NCBI RefSeq assembly: GCF_001613105.1
Contig: NZ_BDBS01000020.1
Span: forward strand, 62,001 to 126,000
From: Nocardia pseudobrasiliensis NBRC 108224
Lineage (GTDB): Bacteria > Actinomycetota > Actinomycetes > Mycobacteriales > Mycobacteriaceae
DNA: 64,000 nucleotides
Reading direction: 5' to 3'
Shown: piece after piece, positions 58,624 to 64,000 of the stretch
Layout of the letters: each line of letters opens with the position of its first letter
Position numbering within the stretch: the stretch's first letter is position 1
Made by a program: the position numbers and the translations under genes
The notes under the pieces: model-generated
The model's database searches: none
Told to the model about the DNA's origin: nothing
The model's input: the letters and a program-made list of their open reading frames with translations, nothing else

Positions 58624-60165
58624 TTACCTCACCAATCCGCCGTGATGGGTCTCGGACGGCGCCACCGCGGCCCGGGGGGCCGGCTTCGCCGCGCTCCGAC
58701 CGGGCAGGTCGTTGCTGAGGCCGTAGCCCGCGATCGAGAACGCGATCGCGCCGGTATTGGTGGTCAACGCCTTGTCGTTGATGTTGTCGATGGTGTCGCA
58801 GGGCGAGTGGTAGCAGGAGTCGTACGCCTTACCCGCCTGACCGCCGAACATCTTCTGCTCCTCGGGCGTCTTGATGCCCTCCGCGCCGGTGAACAGGCCG
58901 CCGACCGGGATTCCGGCCGTCATGAACGGGCCGTAGTCCGAGCGCCCGTCCAGGGTCGCGGGCACATGCGGGATCCCCTGCACATCGAAGTAGCGCGCGA
59001 AGTTCTTCTCGATGTCGACCGAACCGGCCGGACCCGGGCTGCCGTCGTAGATCATGTACGAGTAGTTCGGCGAGGCGATCATGTCGAAGTTGAGGTAGAG
59101 CCCGATCTTGTTGCGATCGGCCTCCGACAGCGCGCCCACATAGTGCTCGGAGCCGAGCAGACCGAGTTCCTCCGCACTCCACCACGCGAAGCGGAGCTTG
59201 TTCTTCGTCGGCACCGAGGACGCCTGCAGCGCGACCTCGAGCAAACCCGCACTGCCGGAACCGTTGTCGTTGATACCCGGACCCGCCAGGACGGAATCCA
59301 GATGGGCGCCCGCCATCACGACCTTGTCGGGATTACCCCACTTGGTATCGGCGATCACATTGTGCGCCTTGCGGATCGAGCTCTCGGTATCGGTCTTCAA
59401 TCGCACGACCGTACCGGCCGGGGAGTTGAGATCCTCACCGACGGCGAAGCTCGCGCCGACCACGGGAACCGTGAATCCGGGGCCACCCAGGGTTCCTTGG
59501 AAGGCGTCGGTGCGGCCGGGCTGGCCCTCGTTGAAGATGATCACCCCGACAGCGCCGGCGGCCTGGGCGTTCTTCGCCTTCTCACCGAAGGTGCAGGTAC
59601 CGCGCTGGACCAGCGCGATATTGCCCGCGGTGAAATTGGCGAAATCGGCGGCCTCACAACCGGAGGTCGAACTCGGCGTCGGGGCGGGCGGCAGTTGCAG
59701 ATCGACGGCCTGGACCTTCGCGGTCACATCGCCGGAACCCGAATAGGTCAGGGTGGCGAAATCACCGAGTTTGCCGTTCGGCGTGGTCGGCGTGTAGACC
59801 TTCGCATCGGGTGAGACCTGGTTCAGGATTCCGGTCGACTTCTCCCGGAAGAACGGAAAGTCGAACTCCTGCAACGAGACCTGATAACCCGCGCGGCGCA
59901 GCTTGTCCGCCACGTACTCGCGAGAGGCGTCGAAGCCCGGGGTGCCCGCGGCACGGGTTCCGCCATTGGCCTTGGCGATGGCCTGCAACTGCTGCAGGTG
60001 TCGCTTGATGTTCTGGGTCTGAACCGATTTCGCCAATTGCTGCTCCGGCTGGGGAGCGGGCTCGGCATAGGCCGAACCCGCCAGCGCGAGCGAGACGGCG
60101 ACCGGTAATGCGGCGACTGCGGCGAGGACGCGACCGGATCTGGCACGTCGGAAGATGCGGGACAT
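58624..60165 (-). CDS. secreted M28 family aminopeptidase with PA domain
   Basis: A 513-residue exported zinc peptidase. Signal peptide: RSGRVLAAVAALPVAVSLAL ending GSAYA. A PA domain (about 140-240, GNIALVQRGTCTFGEKAKNA) is inserted before the di-zinc catalytic core: GAHLDSV, GINDNGSGSAGLLE, SAEELGLLGSEHYV, LNFDMIAS and CYHSPCDTI. It frees N-terminal residues from peptides. The ATG at 60165 has GGAGGAG upstream. It separates kinase and response regulator genes, with the same orientation. Confidence 0.9.
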   Translation of the reverse strand: MSRIFRRARSGRVLAAVAALPVAVSLALAGSAYAEPAPQPEQQLAKSVQTQNIKRHLQQLQAIAKANGGTRAAGTPGFDASREYVADKLRRAGYQVSLQEFDFPFFREKSTGILNQVSPDAKVYTPTTPNGKLGDFATLTYSGSGDVTAKVQAVDLQLPPAPTPSSTSGCEAADFANFTAGNIALVQRGTCTFGEKAKNAQAAGAVGVIIFNEGQPGRTDAFQGTLGGPGFTVPVVGASFAVGEDLNSPAGTVVRLKTDTESSIRKAHNVIADTKWGNPDKVVMAGAHLDSVLAGPGINDNGSGSAGLLEVALQASSVPTKNKLRFAWWSAEELGLLGSEHYVGALSEADRNKIGLYLNFDMIASPNYSYMIYDGSPGPAGSVDIEKNFARYFDVQGIPHVPATLDGRSDYGPFMTAGIPVGGLFTGAEGIKTPEEQKMFGGQAGKAYDSCYHSPCDTIDNINDKALTTNTGAIAFSIAGYGLSNDLPGRSAAKPAPRAAVAPSETHHGGLVR

Positions 60166-60274
60166 GACAACTCCTCCCACGGGACCGATTCGTCCCGATC
60201 GTCGGAATCTAGATCGCCATGTCGACGCGCTGAAACCTCGATTGGAAACGAATCGTTAGGGGTTGCCGAAACGG

Positions 60275-61444
60275 TTACGAAAGTGTTGCGCGCAAACGCA
60301 ATCCGCCGCCGTCGGCCGCGCCGAGCTCGAGTGTGCCACCCGCCGCGCGCATGCGCTCGCGCAGGCCCGTCAGACCGGATCCGGAGGCCGCGGTGGACAC
60401 CATACCGATACCGTCGTCGGTGACCTCGATACTGGTCGCGTCGACGCGGACGGTGCAATGGGCGGCCTCGCTGTGGCGCACGATATTGGTCACCGCCTCG
60501 CGCAGCACCCAGCCGAACACCACGCTCTGCCGGGTCGGCACATCGACCACCACCGGCAGATCGGCGCGAATCCCGGCCGCGTGCAAGGCCGTTCGCGCGG
60601 TGGCGAGCTCACCGGCCAGCGACATCTCGCGCAGCCCGCCCACGGTGTCGCGCACCCCGGCCAGCGCCTCGCGGGCCAATCGCTCGACCTCGGCGATCTC
60701 GGTCTTGGCCCGCTCCGGATCAAGATCGACCAGCCGCCCGGCCAATTCGGTCTTGACGGTGATCACGGTGAGCGAATGGCCGAGGATGTCGTGCACGTCG
60801 CGGGCGACGCGATTGCGCTCCTCGACGATGGTCAGCTCGCTCTGCTGGCGACGGGCGATTTCGCGTAACCGCTTGCCGCGCGTGCCGACCTCACGGCCGA
60901 ACCAGATACCCACCGGAATCAGGCACAGAGCCATCGTCCCGACACCGAATCCCCAACCGGGAATCAGCAGCGACAGCAGCAGGGTCACGCCGACCACCGC
61001 GACCACCACGTATCCGGATTCGCGAGTCGGAAGTACGAGTACCGCGGTCGCGGCGACGTACAGCAGAGTGGGGAACGCGGCGAATCCGAGCAGGATCATC
61101 AGTCCCGCGCTGATCAGGCTCATCGCACCCAGCGGCAGCCAGACCCGAGGATCGATCGGGCCCGGCTCGGCCAGCACGTTCGCACTGTCGGTACGCCGCT
61201 GGTACAGCGCGAAGGTGGTCGCGATCAATACCGACAGGGCGATCACCGCGGCCCCGGCGAGTCCGGATCGCAACCGGTCGCCCCCGGTCCAACGGTCGTG
61301 AATCGGCCCGATCAGATAGAACATCCACACCAGGGCCAGGAAGACGCCCCATCCGGCTCCCCGCCATCGGCTCGGGCGCGCCGGATCGGACGCGACGTTG
61401 TCCAACAACCGCGAGAACCGATGCGGCAGGTCGGCAAGCCTCAT
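60275..61444 (-). CDS. sensor histidine kinase (DesK/LiaS-like)
   Basis: A 389-residue kinase. The N-terminal membrane part has about five hydrophobic helices; HisKA_3 motif ERNRVARDVHDILGHSLTVI with phosphorylated H218; HATPase motifs REAVTNIVRHS and VTDDGIGM, GSGLTGLRERM. The start at ATG 61444 is 52 bases after the ABC permease stop; the longer frame is rejected. Signals through the response regulator at 57911, probably controlling the ABC genes. Confidence 0.9.
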   Translation of the reverse strand: MRLADLPHRFSRLLDNVASDPARPSRWRGAGWGVFLALVWMFYLIGPIHDRWTGGDRLRSGLAGAAVIALSVLIATTFALYQRRTDSANVLAEPGPIDPRVWLPLGAMSLISAGLMILLGFAAFPTLLYVAATAVLVLPTRESGYVVVAVVGVTLLLSLLIPGWGFGVGTMALCLIPVGIWFGREVGTRGKRLREIARRQQSELTIVEERNRVARDVHDILGHSLTVITVKTELAGRLVDLDPERAKTEIAEVERLAREALAGVRDTVGGLREMSLAGELATARTALHAAGIRADLPVVVDVPTRQSVVFGWVLREAVTNIVRHSEAAHCTVRVDATSIEVTDDGIGMVSTAASGSGLTGLRERMRAAGGTLELGAADGGGLRLRATLS

Positions 61445-61496
61445 ACCGGCGGACGCTACCGCACCGCCGGAGGGCTCCGGCGGCGCGGTCTCGAAC

Positions 61497-62258
61497 TCAG
61501 CGCGCGGTGTCACGGCGGAACAGATACGCCGCGCCGCCCGCGAACACCGTGGTCCACACGACGACATTGAGCACCGCGAGCGCGACCGATCCCGGACTCT
61601 CCTCCCCGAACGGCAGTCGCGCGAGCGTCGCGATCCCGCTGGTCGGAAAGATTCGCGAAACGATCTCGAACCAGCCGCCGGGCTTGATGAACAGCCCGCC
61701 GCCGAAGCCCAGCGCAGCCACGGCCAGCCCGAGCACCTGCATCACATTCTCCGACGGCAGCAGATAGCCCAGCAGCAATCCGAACGCCGCGAAGACCAGC
61801 GAGCCGACCCAGGCCAGCACGAAACAGGCGACCCACGCCACCGGTGACAGGCGCGCGCCGAAGATCGCGCCGAGCACGAAAACCGAGGTGACGGAGAGCA
61901 ATCCGAGCATCATCGACACCATCACCTTGGTCGCCACATAGGCCGCCGGGCGCAGCGGGGTCAGGCGCAGTTGGCGGCTCCAGCCGAAGGCGCGTTCGAT
62001 GGCGACGGTCGCGCCGCCGGTCGCGGTGGAGAACATCGCGCCGTACACGGCCATCGACACCATCATGTAGCCGGTGAGATTGCCCGATCCGTAGGCCTGA
62101 TCGCGCAGTGAGGACTGGGTGCCCACCGCCACGAACACCACCGCGGGCATGAGCAGGGCCAGGATGCCGGTGCGTTTGTTGCGCAGCATGCGGCGCAGTT
62201 CCAGGGTCAGGAATTCGGGGCTGAAGCCGCCGAACCGGTCGAGAGTGGTGGTGGTCAT
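61497..62258 (-). CDS. ABC transporter permease (ABC-2 type)
   Basis: A 253-residue ABC-2 type permease with six hydrophobic helices, starting LELRRMLRNKRTGILALLMP and ending AGGAAYLFRRDT. It follows the ATPase gene by one base and precedes the kinase. Exporter substrate is unknown; such sets often handle antibiotics, peptides or lipids. Confidence 0.9.
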   Translation of the reverse strand: MTTTTLDRFGGFSPEFLTLELRRMLRNKRTGILALLMPAVVFVAVGTQSSLRDQAYGSGNLTGYMMVSMAVYGAMFSTATGGATVAIERAFGWSRQLRLTPLRPAAYVATKVMVSMMLGLLSVTSVFVLGAIFGARLSPVAWVACFVLAWVGSLVFAAFGLLLGYLLPSENVMQVLGLAVAALGFGGGLFIKPGGWFEIVSRIFPTSGIATLARLPFGEESPGSVALAVLNVVVWTTVFAGGAAYLFRRDTAR

Positions 62259-62259
62259 A

Positions 62260-63195
62260 TCAGTTGTCTCCGGTCAGGGCGATGAAGGCGTCTTCGAGAT
62301 TGCGGCCGGTGACCTCGAGGTCCACGGCCGGTGTGGCGGTGAGCAGGTAGCGCGCGACGGCGTCGGAGTCGCTGGTGTGCACCAGGATTCGGTCACCCCT
62401 CGTTTCGACCGAATCCACCCCGGGCAGGCCCTGCAATCGAGTCCGGTCCGCACCGGGCAGCGTGGCGCTCACGGTGCGTCCGGCGGCCAGGTTCTTGATC
62501 TCCGCGGCGCTGCCGTCGGCCACCACTTTCCCGTTGCGCACCAGCACGATTCGATCGGCGTAGGCGTCGGCCTCGTCGAGGTAGTGGGTGGCGAACAGTA
62601 CGGTGCGGCCCTCGCGGGCGTCGTGGCGGATGGCGCTCCAGAAATCGCGCCGCCCCTCGACGTCCATGCCGGTGGTCGGCTCGTCGAGTACCAGCAGATC
62701 GGGATTCGGCAGCAGCGCCAGCGCGAAACGCAGCCGTTGCTGTTGTCCCCCCGAACATTTGCCCACCATGCGATCGGCCAAGCCGTCGATGCCCGCGCGC
62801 ACCAGCACCTCGTTCACCGGGCGCGGATGTGAGTGCAGACAGGCCACCAGCCGCACGGTCTCGGCGACGGTGAGATCGGGCAGCAGGCCACCGGACTGCA
62901 GAACCGCCGAGACCCGTCCGGCCGCGATGGCGTGTTCCGGTGTGCCACCGAATAATTCGACCCGCCCGGAATCCGGGCGCAGCAGGCCCAGCAGCATATC
63001 GATGGTGGTGGATTTACCAGCGCCGTTGGGTCCGAGAAAGGCGACGATCTCCCCGGGCGCGACCGTCAGGTCGAGCCCGTCCACCGCGCGCACCGGACCG
63101 CCCGGCGTATGGAAGGACTTGGTGAGCCCGCGCAGCTCGATCGCGGGCGTCGCGATCGCCCGGGCCGACGGGCCGGAGGTGATGGCTGATGTCAT
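62260..63195 (-). CDS. ABC transporter ATP-binding protein
   Basis: A 311-residue ATPase. Walker A GPNGAGKSTTIDML, signature CSGGQQQRLRFAL, Walker B LLVLDEPTTGMDVEG, and H-loop FATHYLDEAD, then a C-terminal domain of the DrrA/CcmA type (after about 225). First gene of the ABC-permease-kinase operon. Confidence 0.95.
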   Translation of the reverse strand: MTSAITSGPSARAIATPAIELRGLTKSFHTPGGPVRAVDGLDLTVAPGEIVAFLGPNGAGKSTTIDMLLGLLRPDSGRVELFGGTPEHAIAAGRVSAVLQSGGLLPDLTVAETVRLVACLHSHPRPVNEVLVRAGIDGLADRMVGKCSGGQQQRLRFALALLPNPDLLVLDEPTTGMDVEGRRDFWSAIRHDAREGRTVLFATHYLDEADAYADRIVLVRNGKVVADGSAAEIKNLAAGRTVSATLPGADRTRLQGLPGVDSVETRGDRILVHTSDSDAVARYLLTATPAVDLEVTGRNLEDAFIALTGDN

Positions 63196-63263
63196 AGCTC
63201 CACTGTCGTGCGCAGCGGGCCCGCGTACCTCGGCCGAGCGTCACGAACCGACCATGACAATCG

Positions 63264-63614
63264 TCATGGTCGCGATTGGTTTCGCGGCCGATCCACGCGC
63301 CGGCGCACCGGCGCGATCGCCCGCAGCGGCACGGCCAGCGCGCCGAATACGGCCGTGGTGGCCATGATCGCCTCCACGGCGATATTGGCCGCCACGATCA
63401 GCACGCACAGCAGCGTGGGCTGCGCGAACAATGCCGCGGAGACCCAGGCTTCCGATTGCACGGCCAGGATCGTCGCCGCACCGCACAGCAGCAGTCCGGC
63501 CAGCGCCGCCATCGCCACCCAGAAGTCGAGCAGCCGATCCGCCGGGGTCGCTCGCTCGACCGCCGAATCCACCACCACCGTCCCGCCCTTCCCGCCGCCG
63601 CACGCGGATTCCAC
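63264..63614 (-). CDS. small membrane protein of unknown function
   Basis: A 116-residue protein with three hydrophobic segments (about 29-50, 55-75 and 75-98: LLDFWVAMAALAGLLLCGAA, AALFAQPTLLCVLIVAANIA, VEAIMATTAVFGALAVPL) and a basic tail. No family recognised. It lies upstream of the ABC ATPase gene, on the same strand. Confidence 0.6.
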   Translation of the reverse strand: MESACGGGKGGTVVVDSAVERATPADRLLDFWVAMAALAGLLLCGAATILAVQSEAWVSAALFAQPTLLCVLIVAANIAVEAIMATTAVFGALAVPLRAIAPVRRRVDRPRNQSRP

Positions 63615-63725
63615 CGTGCGGCAGCATCTTTCGTCGGCTCACCTTACTGGCCGGAAGCTTCGACCGGCCATTCACGAATGTGAACACGGAGGTGAGCACC
63701 GAACGGGAGTGGGGCACAGCGCGGT

Positions 63726-64000
63726 TCAGGGATGCAGCACGATCTTGCCGTGGGTGTGATCGCCCTCGAGTTCACGGAACGCCTCGCGGACCCGTGCCAG
63801 CGGATAGGTCGCGGCGATGGGCACCTCGAGCTCCCCGGTCGCGGCGAGATCGGCCAGTTCGGCGAGGACGTCGATGGTGTCGGCGGAGGCGTTGCCCTCG
63901 GCCTTGACCCCGTATTTCTCCACCGCGGGAAAGTCGATGATGGTATTGACGCGATCGGGCTTCACACCCAGTTCCAGCGCCAGGTCGACATAGCCGGAAC
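63726..64000 (-). CDS. NADP-dependent zinc-type alcohol dehydrogenase (C-terminal part, runs off right edge)
   Basis: The last 90 codons of a medium-chain dehydrogenase: GYVDLALELGVKPDRVNTII, then YGVKAEGNASADTIDVLAEL, IAATYPLARVREAFRELEG and the usual ending DHTHGKIVLHP. The N-terminal part lies beyond the window. Similar to quinone oxidoreductase-like proteins such as the one at 30877. Confidence 0.85.
   Translation of the reverse strand, partial: SGYVDLALELGVKPDRVNTIIDFPAVEKYGVKAEGNASADTIDVLAELADLAATGELEVPIAATYPLARVREAFRELEGDHTHGKIVLHP

Overview
The window reads as chromosomal DNA of a high-GC actinomycete, most likely Nocardia or a close Nocardiaceae relative. The grounds are very GC-rich coding sequence with G/C-ending third codon positions, two tandem carboxylic acid reductases (CAR), a dnaG-dgt neighbourhood of actinobacterial type, many TetR/LuxR/PaaX regulators, several flavin-dependent luciferase-like oxidoreductases, and a pSAM2-like integrative element. 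The genus is inferred from gene content only.

Left part (1-14 kb): two CAR genes in tandem, the second running off the left edge. After a small orphan ORF and a luciferase-like oxidoreductase comes an aromatic-acid catabolic locus around a shared divergent promoter: a cupin and an FAH-family hydrolase on the minus strand, and a Rid-family protein, an aryl-CoA ligase, a fused FAD monooxygenase/old-yellow-enzyme reductase, an acyl-CoA thioesterase and a PaaX regulator on the plus strand. The fused enzyme plus ligase points to breakdown of 2-aminobenzoate, or alternatively salicylate, as the CoA thioester. A 17-bp palindrome lies on the -10 box of the plus-strand promoter.

Middle part (14-36 kb): a calcineurin-like phosphoesterase, a secreted protein, a GH92 mannosidase, redox genes with an AraC regulator, and a minus-strand operon of an MFS transporter, an adenosylhomocysteinase-like protein and an HD-domain protein. 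Divergent from that operon is a truncated threonyl-tRNA synthetase preceded by a 16-residue leader peptide with three successive Thr codons and an 11-bp GC-rich hairpin. This looks like ribosome-mediated attenuation. Further right are a transketolase-like enzyme, oxidoreductases, TetR genes with visible operator repeats, and two gene remnants (a deleted methyltransferase and a fatty acyl-AMP ligase tail joined to an SDR start).

Mobile element (36.5-47.6 kb): an 11-kb actinomycete integrative and conjugative element (AICE) inserted in the 3' end of tRNA-Asn(GTT), bounded by 41-bp direct repeats. It carries a NERD-domain membrane protein, Nudix and XRE genes, a Pra-like activator, small ORFs, a DUF2637 membrane protein, an FtsK-type Tra ATPase, an ATPase-less Tra relative, a RepSA-type initiator, Xis and Int. 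The attL end has nearly 1 kb of non-coding DNA with large inverted repeats.

Right part (47.6-64 kb): tRNA-Asn, a secreted CocE/X-Pro peptidase-like hydrolase, dnaG, a lipoprotein with a six-hairpin glycosidase-like sequence, a 28-bp tandem repeat array, dgt, a YdcF-like protein, a metallo-beta-lactamase-fold hydrolase, a VOC protein, and an ABC exporter/two-component set in which an M28 aminopeptidase gene separates the kinase from the response regulator. The window ends inside a zinc-type alcohol dehydrogenase gene.
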